Shown here: positions 8,338 to 15,801 of the stretch, piece after piece
Position numbering within the stretch: position 1 is the first letter of the stretch
How the letters are laid out: every line of letters begins with the position of its first letter
The notes under the pieces: generated by a model
Database searches by the model: none
What the model was told of the DNA's origin: nothing
Seen by the model: the letters and a program-made list of their open reading frames with translations, nothing else
Position numbers and translations under genes: made by a program
Assembly: GCF_900107015.1 (NCBI RefSeq)
Contig: NZ_FNOI01000006.1
Location: 124,001 to 188,000 of the forward strand
Direction: 5' to 3'
Length of the DNA: 64,000 nucleotides
Source of the DNA: Litoreibacter albidus
GTDB lineage: Bacteria; Pseudomonadota; Alphaproteobacteria; Rhodobacterales; Rhodobacteraceae

Positions 8338-10728
8338 ATGAGCACTTTCAACGATGAAGACGCCTTCGAGGCGGCCGCGGCTCCGCAAGGCGGGTCCCTT
8401 TCCCAACGCGCTATGGGCGCGGCACTTGGCGCACGCGCGGCACCCTATCTGGACGGGTTGAACCCCGCCCAACGGGAGGCGGTGGAGACATTGGATGGCC
8501 CTGTGCTGATGCTTGCGGGCGCGGGCACGGGCAAAACCAAGGCATTGACGGCGCGCATTGCGCATTTGCTCACGACAGGGCGCGCGCGGCCAAACGAAGT
8601 GCTGGCGGTGACCTTCACCAATAAAGCCGCCCGCGAGATGAAGAACCGCGTCGGCACACTTTTGGGCGAAGCGGTGGAGGGGGTGCCGTGGCTCGGCACG
8701 TTCCATTCGATCTGCGTGAAGCAATTGCGCCGCCATGCCGAATTGGTAGGGTTGAAGTCGAATTTCACGATCCTTGATACCGATGACCAGATCAGATTGC
8801 TCAAGCAATTGATCGTGGCGGAGGGCGTGGACGACAAGCGCTGGCCTGCACGGATGCTTGCCGGATTAATCGACAGCTGGAAAAACCGCGCTTGGACACC
8901 GGACGCGTTGCCGGCCTCTGAGGCTGGTGATTACAATAACCTAGGGGGCAAGCTTTACGCCCAGTACCAAGACCGTTTGCGCACACTTAACGCGTGTGAT
9001 TTCGGCGATCTGTTGCTGCATATGGTGACGATCTTTCAAACGCACCCTGACGTGCTGGAGCAGTACCAACGTTGGTTCCGCTATATCATGGTGGACGAAT
9101 ACCAAGATACCAACGTGGCCCAGTACATGTGGCTGCGTCTGCTGGCGGCTTCGCACAAGAATATCTGCTGTGTGGGCGACGATGACCAGTCAATCTATGG
9201 TTGGCGCGGGGCTGAGGTTGGCAACATTCTACGCTTCGAGAAGGACTTCGAGGGCGCTAAAATTGTCAAACTCGAACAAAACTACCGCTCCACCGAGCAC
9301 ATCCTAGGGGCGGCCTCCGGCGTGATTGCTGGCAACACGGGGCGCTTGGGCAAGACGCTGTTTACCGAGGCAAAGGGCGGCGAGAAAGTCCGCCTGATCG
9401 GTCATTGGGACGGCGAGGAAGAGGCGCGTTGGATGGGCGATGAGATCGAAGCCATGCAAACCGGCACCCGCAGGATGGACCCCATCGGGCTGGACCAAAT
9501 CGCCATCCTCGTGCGCGCGTCCCACCAGATGCGCAGTTTTGAGGACCGCTTTCTAAGCATCGGTTTGCCTTACCGTGTCATCGGCGGTCCGCGCTTTTAT
9601 GAGCGGTTGGAGATTCGCGACGCGATGGCCTATTTCCGGCTGATCACCAGCCCCGCCGACGATCTTGCGTTCGAGCGTATTGTGAATACCCCGAAGCGCG
9701 GGCTTGGCGACAAGGCAGTCCAGAAAATCCAGACGATGGCACGTAGCAATGGCGTGTCTTTACGCGACGGCGCGCGGCTGCTGTTGGAGGCCAAAGGCCT
9801 CGGCGGCAAGGGGGCTGTGGAGTTGGCAAAGCTGCTTGATGGTCTTGATCGCTGGAGCGCCAGTGCGCGCAATGACAGCGTGTCCCACATCGAAGTTGCG
9901 GAAATGGCGTTAGAGGAATCCGGTTACACCGAGATGTGGCAGAACGACAAAACGCCAGAGGCCCCGGGCCGCCTTGATAACCTCAAAGAACTGGTCAAAG
10001 CGCTGGAGCAGTTCGAGAATTTGCAAGGGTTCTTGGAGCATATCGCGTTGGTCATGGACAACGACAGCGAGGATGCGACTGAGAAAGTGTCCATCATGAC
10101 GCTGCACGCGGCCAAGGGGCTGGAGTTTCCGGCTGTGTTCCTGCCGGGGTGGGAGGACGGCCTTTTCCCGTCGCAGCGGTCCATGGACGAATCGGGTGTC
10201 AAAGGGCTGGAGGAGGAGCGCCGCCTCGCCTACGTGGGTATCACGCGGGCTGAAAAGCTCTGTACCATCTCTTTTGCAGGAAACCGCCGCGTGTATGGCC
10301 AGTGGCAAAATGCGCTGCCGTCGCGGTTTGTGGATGAGTTACCCGAACGCCATGTCGACGTTCTGACGCCGCCCGGTATCTACGGGCATCAGGCGGGCTC
10401 CGCCAACGACATGCTGGATGCGCTTGGCGGCAGTGACCTGCACGAAGCCGCCGCGAAGGCTAACGTTTACAACTCCCCCGGATGGAGACGTTTGCAAGAA
10501 CGCCAGTCCAGTCGCGGCGCGCCCAAAGCCAGAAACATGACAATCGATGCGCAAGCCGTGTCGGCCTTCACAGTGGGGGAGCGGGTGTTCCACCAGAAAT
10601 TCGGCTATGGCGAAGTCATGGCGGTCGACGGCGATAAGCTGGATGTGTCGTTCGACAAGTCCGGCGATAAGAAAGTCATCGGCAAGTTTCTGGTTGCAGC
10701 GGATAGTGCAGGCGACGTGCCGTTCTAG
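8338..10728 (+). CDS. uvrD: UvrD/PcrA-type superfamily 1 DNA helicase
   Basis: A 796-residue ATP-dependent 3'-5' helicase acting in nucleotide excision repair, mismatch repair and fork maintenance. Motif I (Walker A) is GAGTGKT with Lys66, motif II is VDEYQDTN around Asp253-Glu254, motif III is DDQSIYGWRGAE, and later helicase motifs occur as QNYRST, TLHAAKGLEF and VGITRAEK. Residues about 745-790 form a Tudor-like C-terminal domain (VGERVFHQKFGYGEV), as in PcrA/UvrD. I chose the ATG at 8338; a TTG three codons upstream is possible. Length and order match the family. The next annotated feature downstream is the end of a leftward RNA array. Confidence 0.93.
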   Translation: MSTFNDEDAFEAAAAPQGGSLSQRAMGAALGARAAPYLDGLNPAQREAVETLDGPVLMLAGAGTGKTKALTARIAHLLTTGRARPNEVLAVTFTNKAAREMKNRVGTLLGEAVEGVPWLGTFHSICVKQLRRHAELVGLKSNFTILDTDDQIRLLKQLIVAEGVDDKRWPARMLAGLIDSWKNRAWTPDALPASEAGDYNNLGGKLYAQYQDRLRTLNACDFGDLLLHMVTIFQTHPDVLEQYQRWFRYIMVDEYQDTNVAQYMWLRLLAASHKNICCVGDDDQSIYGWRGAEVGNILRFEKDFEGAKIVKLEQNYRSTEHILGAASGVIAGNTGRLGKTLFTEAKGGEKVRLIGHWDGEEEARWMGDEIEAMQTGTRRMDPIGLDQIAILVRASHQMRSFEDRFLSIGLPYRVIGGPRFYERLEIRDAMAYFRLITSPADDLAFERIVNTPKRGLGDKAVQKIQTMARSNGVSLRDGARLLLEAKGLGGKGAVELAKLLDGLDRWSASARNDSVSHIEVAEMALEESGYTEMWQNDKTPEAPGRLDNLKELVKALEQFENLQGFLEHIALVMDNDSEDATEKVSIMTLHAAKGLEFPAVFLPGWEDGLFPSQRSMDESGVKGLEEERRLAYVGITRAEKLCTISFAGNRRVYGQWQNALPSRFVDELPERHVDVLTPPGIYGHQAGSANDMLDALGGSDLHEAAAKANVYNSPGWRRLQERQSSRGAPKARNMTIDAQAVSAFTVGERVFHQKFGYGEVMAVDGDKLDVSFDKSGDKKVIGKFLVAADSAGDVPF

Positions 10729-10837
10729 GGACCCGCATAGAGACCAGCCACAAAACCTATCTGAATTACGACTGCGCCGTGGGGGCAATCCTGCGGCGCA
10801 ATCGCGTTTGGGCGCTATCTACCTGACCTCCAGACAC

Positions 10838-10873
10838 AAAAAAACGGTGATGCGGGAGGAGGTGCATCACCGT
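10838..10873 (-). terminator. Intrinsic terminator ending the CcsR array
   Basis: The last hairpin of the array has perfect 10-base arms (10844-10853 and 10864-10873) around the GGGAGGAGG core and is followed on the minus strand by a run of seven T (10838-10844). It therefore serves both as the final CcsR unit and as a Rho-independent terminator. Confidence 0.85.
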
Positions 10874-11090
10874 TCTTTGTGCGGCTCGGACCAGGGAGGA
10901 GGAAGGTCGTTGCCGTATGACGGGCCAGCCTCGGGAGGAGGTGAAGCTGGACCGTTTTGCTCAGTATCAACATCTAAGGGAGGAGGAAGATGCTGTACCG
11001 ATTTGGTCAGTGGCGGCCCCTATAAGGGAGGAGGAAGGCGCCGCCACTAAAGCGAATCCCGGCCTAAGGGAGGACAAAAGCCGGGGTCGC
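10838..11090 (-). ncRNA. Array of six CcsR/cuckoo-type hairpin RNAs
   Basis: On the minus strand six hairpins follow one another directly after a DUF1127 gene, each showing CCTCCTCCC (or a shorter form) in the loop. Plus-strand GGGAGGAGG cores lie at 10854-10862, 10894-10902, 10933-10941, 10978-10986 and 11026-11034, with a degenerate GGGAGGA at 11068-11074. Each core has its own complementary flanks, for example TGGCGGC 11011-11017 with GCCGCCA 11040-11046, CCAGC 10925-10929 with GCTGG 10946-10950, and CCCGGC 11058-11063 with GCCGGG 11081-11086. In Rhodobacter sphaeroides the CcsR1-4 RNAs have this motif, follow a DUF1127 gene, are processed from a joint transcript driven by RpoH-type sigma factors and act in the oxidative stress response. 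The loop is complementary to Shine-Dalgarno-like sequences. Confidence 0.9.
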
Positions 11091-11094
11091 AAAC

Positions 11095-11307
11095 TTATTT
11101 GCCGTAAGCCGCCTCATATGCGACGGACTTAAGGTTGCCGCGGCTCATGCCAAGGTCTGCCAGTTCGCGACCGGACAGGGCTTGCAGCTCGTCCAGTGTT
11201 TCGCGGTAGACGCGGTTTTTGGCGTGGCGCTCGGCCAGATCGTTTTTGAATGCAACAAGGCGCTCCAGAAGGGATGGCGCAGTGCTGGTACCAGTTGTAA
11301 AAGCCAT
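11095..11307 (-). CDS. ccaF1: DUF1127 small protein, CcaF1-like
   Basis: A 70-residue protein with the DUF1127 pattern in its second half (TLDELQALSGRELADLGMSRGNLKSVAYEAAYGK), preceded by a predicted amphipathic helix. In Rhodobacter sphaeroides the homologous gene upstream of the CcsR RNAs (RSP_6037) encodes CcaF1, a small RNA-binding protein that influences maturation and turnover of the RNAs encoded behind it. The same arrangement is seen here: the stop codon is followed within a few bases by the first hairpin. DUF1127 genes are numerous, so the symbol rests on the linkage to the array. An RpoH-like promoter lies about 70-95 bases upstream. Confidence 0.85.
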   Translation of the reverse strand: MAFTTGTSTAPSLLERLVAFKNDLAERHAKNRVYRETLDELQALSGRELADLGMSRGNLKSVAYEAAYGK

Positions 11308-11374
11308 ATCGTTACCTTTTTCTCAGCGAGACCTTGTGTCAGCGGTCTGACGTGTTCGTCTCTGTTGACCTCAA

Positions 11375-11401
11375 TTTAGTGAAATGCTGCGTCGCAACAA
11401 G
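11375..11401 (-). promoter_or_regulatory. Candidate RpoH-type promoter of the DUF1127-CcsR unit
   Basis: Read on the minus strand, CTTGTTG (11395-11401) and CACTAAA (11375-11381) are separated by 13 bases. A CTTG-type -35 element with this spacing resembles RpoH-class promoters, and RpoHI/RpoHII are known to drive the homologous unit in Rhodobacter. The -10 match is weak, so the call leans on context. Confidence 0.5.
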
Positions 11402-11644
11402 TCACACGTTTACAATGCCGCTATGCAGCGAATGCATGGCTTAACCCGTTGTTTTGCTTACCTAACGTCAGCAGAATTATGACGTTTTTGTGAACTGCCG
11501 CAGCGCGTATCGCATATCTGCGGGCGGTGCACAGTTATCCATCAGTTTGAAAACATTTTCGCGGGTATGCGCTGTGGGGTTGCCCTTCGTCGCGCAGGCG
11601 CTCACTTAGTTGGTAACGGAAATTGACGACGACAGGATGCCCCG
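11402..11644 (+). other. Gene-free stretch upstream of apbC
   Basis: Together with 11308-11401 this makes a 337-base gap between the leftward DUF1127 gene and apbC. It holds an inverted repeat AACGTCA (11464-11470) and TGACGTT (11480-11486) followed by TTT, which could be a weak terminator or an operator, and a partial DnaA-box-like TTATCCATC near 11536. I find no reading frame that I would support. The apbC promoter must lie here but cannot be pinpointed. Confidence 0.4.
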
Positions 11645-12703
11645 ATGACTGTGACCCGCGAGACGATTCTTGATGCCCTGCGTGTGCTGAAGCTGCCCGA
11701 CGGCGAAGACGTTGTTGCCAAGGACATGGTGCGCGCGCTCACGATTGACGGGGACACCGTGCGCTTCGTCATTGAGGCGGCGCCGGAAATCGCCAAGCAC
11801 CTAGAGCCGCTGCGCGCAGCCGCCCAGCAGATCGTGGAACGAATGGACGGTGTCACCACCGCGTCCGTACTGCTGACCGCGCATTCCGACAAAAAACCGC
11901 CGTCGCTGAAAGTCGGCAAACATCCAGAGCCCCAAGCTGGCCCGTCGAAGCCAAAGGGCGTCGCCCGCATTCTGGCTGTGGCTTCCGGCAAGGGTGGTGT
12001 CGGCAAGTCGACGTTGTCTTCGAACCTAGCTGTGGCGCTGGCCAAGCAAGGCCGCCGTGTGGGCCTGCTGGATGCGGATATTTACGGACCGTCCCAACCG
12101 CGCATGATGGGGGTCAGCAAGCGCCCTGCGTCCCCCGATGGTAAAACGATCATCCCGCTGAAGGCGCATGGCGTCACGATGATGTCCATCGGCCTGATGA
12201 TGGACCCCGACAAAGCCATCGTCTGGCGTGGCCCTATGCTTATGGGCGCGTTGCAGCAGATGCTGGGGCAGGTGGAGTGGGGGGAGCTGGATGTGCTCAT
12301 CGTTGATCTGCCACCGGGCACCGGCGACGTCCAACTGACGCTTTGCACTAAGTCCGAGCTAAGCGGCGCTATCGTGGTCTCCACGCCGCAAGACGTGGCT
12401 TTGCTGGATGCGAAGAAAGCCATTGATATGTTCAACACCTTAAAGACACCGGTCCTCGGGCTCGTGGAAAACATGTCTATGTATATATGCCCGACCTGCG
12501 GGACGGAGGCGCATATCTTCGGCCACGGTGGCGTCAAGGACGAGGCCGCCAAAATGGGGCTGCCGTTCCTTGGTGAAATTCCGCTTGATATAGATGTGCG
12601 CCTGTCCGGCGATAGCGGCACCCCCATCGCGGCGGGGGATGGCCCTGTGGCGCAAGCCTACGCCAAGCTGGCGGAAGGCTTGGTCAAAGGCGGTATGGCT
12701 TGA
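11645..12703 (+). CDS. apbC: ApbC/Mrp-family Fe-S cluster carrier ATPase
   Basis: A 352-residue P-loop NTPase of the Mrp/NBP35 family that carries and transfers Fe-S clusters to apoproteins in the cytosol. Residues 1-85 form the MIP18/DUF59-like N-terminal domain. The deviant Walker A motif SGKGGVGKST, the switch DADIYGPSQPRMMG and the Walker B-like VDLPPGTGDVQLT follow in order. The bridging cluster-binding CxxC pair is in MYICPTCGTEAHIFG. Length and domain order are standard. It stands alone, with no suf or isc gene nearby. Confidence 0.92.
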   Translation: MTVTRETILDALRVLKLPDGEDVVAKDMVRALTIDGDTVRFVIEAAPEIAKHLEPLRAAAQQIVERMDGVTTASVLLTAHSDKKPPSLKVGKHPEPQAGPSKPKGVARILAVASGKGGVGKSTLSSNLAVALAKQGRRVGLLDADIYGPSQPRMMGVSKRPASPDGKTIIPLKAHGVTMMSIGLMMDPDKAIVWRGPMLMGALQQMLGQVEWGELDVLIVDLPPGTGDVQLTLCTKSELSGAIVVSTPQDVALLDAKKAIDMFNTLKTPVLGLVENMSMYICPTCGTEAHIFGHGGVKDEAAKMGLPFLGEIPLDIDVRLSGDSGTPIAAGDGPVAQAYAKLAEGLVKGGMA

Positions 12704-12728
12704 CCGGTCTCTATATATAAGAGTAGGA

Positions 12729-12757
12729 GGCGGCAGGGCAGCAGAATGCCCGCCGCC
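12729..12757 (+). terminator. GC-rich hairpin after apbC
   Basis: GGCGGC-A-GGGC (12729-12739) pairs with GCCCGCCGCC (12748-12757) with one bulged A. A short T-run occurs only 14 bases later (12772-12775), so it is a weak intrinsic terminator candidate for apbC. Confidence 0.35.
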
Positions 12758-12882
12758 CGCAAGGCTCGTCCTTTTGGTGAAATTCTGCATCCAGCACGAT
12801 CACATCTGCAACTGACGCGCAGGGTGATGGCAACGCGGGCTCCATCAAGCCGATTTCGCGTCATCTTGTATAAGGTGATCAA

Positions 12883-13323
12883 ATGACCAACCTAGACCCA
12901 ATGCCTTCGGTCGAAGATCTGAAGGCCCAAGCCAAGCGGTTGCGCACGCAGCTGGCTGTCTTGAATACCCCCGTGTCGCATTCCCAGTCGTTGGAGCTTC
13001 TGGCCCAGCAGATGGGCATGCGCGACTGGAACACGCTACAAGCCCGCGCCTCGGCGCTTTCCAACCACCGCCCGCCTTGGGCGGTCGGGGATTTCGTGCG
13101 GGGCCGCTATCTGGACCAGCCCTGTGCGGGGCGCATCCTGTCGCTGTCAGCTATTGCTGGCGGGCGCTACCGTATGACGCTGCATTTGGACGAGGCCGTG
13201 GATGTCGTGACCTTCGACAGCTTCTCGTCGTTCCGCCAGCGCATCAATGCGACGGTGGACAGTCACGGCGTCAGTGTGGGCAAGCGATCCGACGGGGTCG
13301 CGCATCTGGTGCTCCAACCCTAA
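12883..13323 (+). CDS. Small glyoxalase-related domain protein
   Basis: A 146-residue protein. Residues about 8-55 (SVEDLKAQAKRLRTQLAVLNTPVSHSQSLELLAQQMGMRDWNTLQA) match the short helical 'glyoxalase-related' domain often fused to glyoxalase or toxin-like proteins, in which an S-H-S-Q-x-L-E pattern and a G-x-R-D-W-N-T-L pattern recur. The C-terminal half (residues 65-146) is predicted to be strand-rich and is not recognised. No catalytic role can be assigned. The gene reads toward the dcw cluster but is separated from it by the mraZ leader. Confidence 0.65.
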   Translation: MTNLDPMPSVEDLKAQAKRLRTQLAVLNTPVSHSQSLELLAQQMGMRDWNTLQARASALSNHRPPWAVGDFVRGRYLDQPCAGRILSLSAIAGGRYRMTLHLDEAVDVVTFDSFSSFRQRINATVDSHGVSVGKRSDGVAHLVLQP

Positions 13324-13388
13324 TTCCGCGGGAAATCGCAAACAGAGGCCGTGTGAAGGCAACTTCACGCGGCTTTTGACGTTTTGCC

Positions 13389-13397
13389 TGTGGATAA
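13389..13397 (-). promoter_or_regulatory. Perfect DnaA-box match
   Basis: TGTGGATAA at 13389-13397 is the complement of the consensus DnaA box TTATCCACA. It is a single box in a non-coding stretch just upstream of the dcw promoter region; one box may bind DnaA but does not make an origin. Confidence 0.35.
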
Positions 13398-13441
13398 CTT
13401 GCGCTGCGAATCAAAATCGGCTCAAAAGGCGGTGATTCGGT

Positions 13442-13506
13442 TGGGAATTCATGGGTCGCGCGTGGGATTTCAGGGAAAAACCCAAAAATCATGGGAATTT
13501 ATGGGA
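13442..13506 (+). promoter_or_regulatory. Cluster of MraZ-type TGGG boxes upstream of the dcw leader
   Basis: TGGGA-like units occur at 13442, 13452, 13463, 13472 (AGGGA), 13492 and 13502, so most neighbours are 9-11 bases apart. MraZ proteins bind direct TGGG-type repeats with about one helical turn between them at the promoter of their own operon. The last pair ends just before TTACAG (13512-13517) and TATTTA (13533-13538), a possible -35/-10 set with a short 15-base spacer. The boxes are visible; the binding is inferred. Confidence 0.65.
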
Positions 13507-13620
13507 AAAACTTACAGAAATTTTGCCTACCATATTTAGTGGTCGCTCACGCTCTCGTTACCATTTGAGCTAAAAATAGCCCCGTTCCTACATGTTGAGT
13601 GAGACGACTGGATACTATTT

Positions 13621-13645
13621 CCCATCCTGTCCCGTAAAAACCCAT
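13621..13645 (-). promoter_or_regulatory. Second, inverted cluster of MraZ-type boxes
   Basis: CCCAT, CCCGT and CCCAT start at 13621, 13631 and 13641, exactly 10 bases apart. Read on the minus strand they are ATGGG, ACGGG and ATGGG. This mirrors the plus-strand cluster at 13442-13506 and lies inside the transcribed leader, where bound MraZ could form a loop or a roadblock. Confidence 0.5.
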
Positions 13646-13841
13646 TGATTACCATGTAGTGCCATGGCACAAAGTTCTCATGGTAAAGACGGCAACTAAA
13701 AAACAAGGGGCGGCTAAGAACCCCAAGGCGACCAAAAGGTTTCATACAGGCACCGACTTTATCTAACTACGTTTGGCCCTGCGCGAGCAGACATCCCCCC
13801 AGGTGGCGCGGGTCAAACATCTCCCTGAACGGGAACGAGGG

Positions 13842-13881
13842 CGGCAGGTTGATCAGTGGCAGCAGATCAACTTGCCGTTTT
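13842..13881 (+). terminator. Terminator or attenuator directly upstream of mraZ
   Basis: A 13-base stem (13842-13854 with 13865-13877, one G-T wobble) closes a 10-base loop and is followed by TTTT at 13878-13881. It ends 39 bases before the mraZ start, so the full dcw transcript must read through it. This is the expected 3' end of a UpsM-like RNA. Confidence 0.75.
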
Positions 13882-13920
13882 CCGTTTAAGGGCCGGAATT
13901 GAGAAAGGGTGGCGCGAGAA

Positions 13921-14433
13921 GTGGCACAACGGTTCAGAGGCGAAGGCGTCCACAAGGTGGACAGCAAGGGCAGGGTGTCCATCCCCGCTCTGTTTCGCCG
14001 CGTTCTGGAAGCGTCTGATCCCGACTGGACCGAAGGTCTTAGCCCCAACGTCGTCATCGTATACGGCGGAAAAAATCAAAATTACCTAGAGGCCTACACC
14101 CAAGAGGCCATTCAGGAAGTCGACGACAAGATCGCGCGTTTGCCGCGCGGCTCCAAGCAGCGTCGCGCGCTGGAGCACATCTTCAACTCGCAATCCTTGC
14201 CCACCCAGCCTGATGACACAGGCCGCCTCGTGCTGCCTGCCAAGCTGCGTGAGAAAGTCGGTATCACCAACGAGGCGAAGTTCGTTGCGATGGGCGACAC
14301 CTTCCAGATTTGGGCGCCAGATGCCTTCGATGATCGCAACGCCGATATCGAAGATTGGTTGGACGAGCAGGGCGAGGACTTCGATCCGCTCGAGTTGTTG
14401 GAGATGGCCTCAGAGCCATCTGTTACGGAGTAG
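13921..14433 (+). CDS. mraZ: MraZ, transcriptional regulator of the dcw cluster
   Basis: A 170-residue protein made of two SpoVT/AbrB-like DNA-binding repeats: [25 protein letters not shown] near the N-terminus and [23 protein letters not shown] near residues 90-115. MraZ forms a ring and binds repeats in the promoter of its own operon. I prefer the GTG at 13921, which gives the typical start MAQRFRGE; a GTG at 13909 is also in frame. It ends four bases before rsmH. Confidence 0.9.
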   Translation: MAQRFRGEGVHKVDSKGRVSIPALFRRVLEASDPDWTEGLSPNVVIVYGGKNQNYLEAYTQEAIQEVDDKIARLPRGSKQRRALEHIFNSQSLPTQPDDTGRLVLPAKLREKVGITNEAKFVAMGDTFQIWAPDAFDDRNADIEDWLDEQGEDFDPLELLEMASEPSVTE

Positions 14434-14437
14434 GTCC

Positions 14438-15427
14438 ATGTCTGCAAAAGTGCCGCGTGAGACAAACCCTGATGCGCCGCACCTGCCGGTTCTCATTGAT
14501 GCGATCCTAGATCTGGTGACACCGCAAGGCGTGTGGGTCGATGGCACCTTCGGGGCTGGCGGTTATTCGCGCGCTTTCCTTGATAAGGGCGCCAAGGTTA
14601 TCGGCATCGACCGTGACCCTTTGGTGTTCGATATGGCCGCCGATTGGGCGGGCACCTATCCCGATTTGACCTTGAAGCGCGGCACTTTCTCGGAGCTGGA
14701 CACGCTTGCGGGCGATTTGGTCGACGGTGTGGTTCTGGACCTCGGCGTGTCATCCATGCAGCTCGATCAGGCGGAGCGCGGCTTTTCCTTCCTACGCGAC
14801 GGCCCGCTGGATATGCGCATGGGGCAAGACGGGTTAAGCGCCGCTGATCTGGTTAACGACGGGTCAGAAGCCTTGTTGGCCGACATCCTGTTCCAATACG
14901 GCGAAGAACGCGCCTCGCGCCGCATCGCCAAAGCGATCATCGCCGCCCGCCCGATCACCACAACGGCCAAGCTGGTCGAGGTGATTGAGAGTGTCTTGCC
15001 GCAAGGCAATCCCAGTAAAAGCCACCCCGCAACCCGCAGCTTCCAAGCTTTGCGCATCGCGGTGAATGACGAATTTGGCCAGTTAATCAGCGGGTTGGAG
15101 GCGGCAGAACGTGCCCTGAAACCCGGCGGTGAATTGGCCGTTGTGACCTTCCATTCGTTGGAAGACCGCATCGTGAAGAAATATCTGCAAGCCCGCGCTG
15201 GCAAAACCAGCGGCGGGTCGCGTTATGCACCTGAACAACAGGTCGACGCACCAACCTTCGAGTTGATCACCCGCAAAGCGGTGACGGCTGACAAGGACGA
15301 GCTGGCGCTAAACCCGCGCTCGCGCTCGGCCAAGCTCAGGGTAGGGCGGCGCACAGACGCCCCCGCAGCAGACAAAGGACGGGCCGGTTTGGGCCTGCCG
15401 AAACTGACAGGACAGGAGCTACTGTAA
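14438..15427 (+). CDS. rsmH: RsmH, 16S rRNA m4C1402 methyltransferase
   Basis: A 329-residue S-adenosylmethionine-dependent enzyme (also called MraW) that N4-methylates C1402 in the decoding centre of 16S rRNA. The start ATG at 14438 gives [13 protein letters not shown] followed by the SAM-binding [14 protein letters not shown]. Further family landmarks are [28 protein letters not shown] and the C-terminal [13 protein letters not shown]. Its TAA overlaps the ATG of ftsL by one base (TAATG), so the two are probably translationally coupled. Confidence 0.95.
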   Translation: MSAKVPRETNPDAPHLPVLIDAILDLVTPQGVWVDGTFGAGGYSRAFLDKGAKVIGIDRDPLVFDMAADWAGTYPDLTLKRGTFSELDTLAGDLVDGVVLDLGVSSMQLDQAERGFSFLRDGPLDMRMGQDGLSAADLVNDGSEALLADILFQYGEERASRRIAKAIIAARPITTTAKLVEVIESVLPQGNPSKSHPATRSFQALRIAVNDEFGQLISGLEAAERALKPGGELAVVTFHSLEDRIVKKYLQARAGKTSGGSRYAPEQQVDAPTFELITRKAVTADKDELALNPRSRSAKLRVGRRTDAPAADKGRAGLGLPKLTGQELL

Positions 15428-15801
15428 TGCGTGGACTATTTTACACTGTGTCGGCCCTTGCGGTCATGGGCTTGGGATACTGGGCTTACTACGAGAACTA
15501 CGAAACCCAAGAAGCCCTGCGCACGGCGTCCGGCTTGCAACGCGAAATCGGCTCCTCGCGTGAAACCATGTCCGTGCTTGCCGCGGAATGGGCATATCTG
15601 AACCGCCCAGAGCGCCTGCGCGATCTTGCGGATCTGAACTTCCCCGATCTGGAATTGCTGCCGATCACGCCCGACCAGTTCGGCGACGTGGCACAAGTGG
15701 CCTTCCCGCCGCCAGAAGTAGAGTTGAACCTCGACGAGATCAACGGCGCGGTCGATGTGCGCGGCAACTACCTCGCAGAGGACGGAGAGCAATATCCATG
15801 A
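15427..15801 (+). CDS. ftsL: FtsL, divisome bitopic membrane protein
   Basis: A 124-residue protein with one N-terminal membrane segment (residues about 3-21), a short coiled-coil region and the FtsL-typical LAAEWAYLNRPERLRDLA segment at about residues 51-68. FtsL joins FtsB and FtsQ in the periplasm to activate the FtsWI synthase. The acidic C-terminal tail (about 35 residues) is common in alphaproteobacteria. It overlaps rsmH by one base and ftsI by four. Confidence 0.9.
   Translation: MRGLFYTVSALAVMGLGYWAYYENYETQEALRTASGLQREIGSSRETMSVLAAEWAYLNRPERLRDLADLNFPDLELLPITPDQFGDVAQVAFPPPEVELNLDEINGAVDVRGNYLAEDGEQYP

Larger units (their letters stand above)
13545..13881 (+). ncRNA. Long dcw leader, UpsM-like RNA candidate
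   Basis: Between the MraZ boxes and mraZ lie about 375 bases without a supported gene, ending in a strong terminator hairpin. In Rhodobacter sphaeroides the dcw cluster has an unusually long 5' leader whose first part accumulates as the abundant small RNA UpsM through partial termination and RNase E cleavage. Position, length class and terminator fit that RNA here. The 5' end at about 13545 is a guess from the promoter-like boxes. The GC content is lower than in the genes around it. A 28-codon Lys-rich frame (13680-13766) lies inside but has no ribosome-binding site. Confidence 0.6.

Noticed and set aside
10760-10810. Hairpin TGCGCCG/CGGCGCA after uvrD as its terminator
   Set aside because: No T-run follows and the stem encloses a 14-base loop; too weak to call.
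13536-13745. 69-codon minus-strand frame in the mraZ leader
   Set aside because: No ribosome-binding site, odd composition, and it lies in the leader expected to be non-coding.
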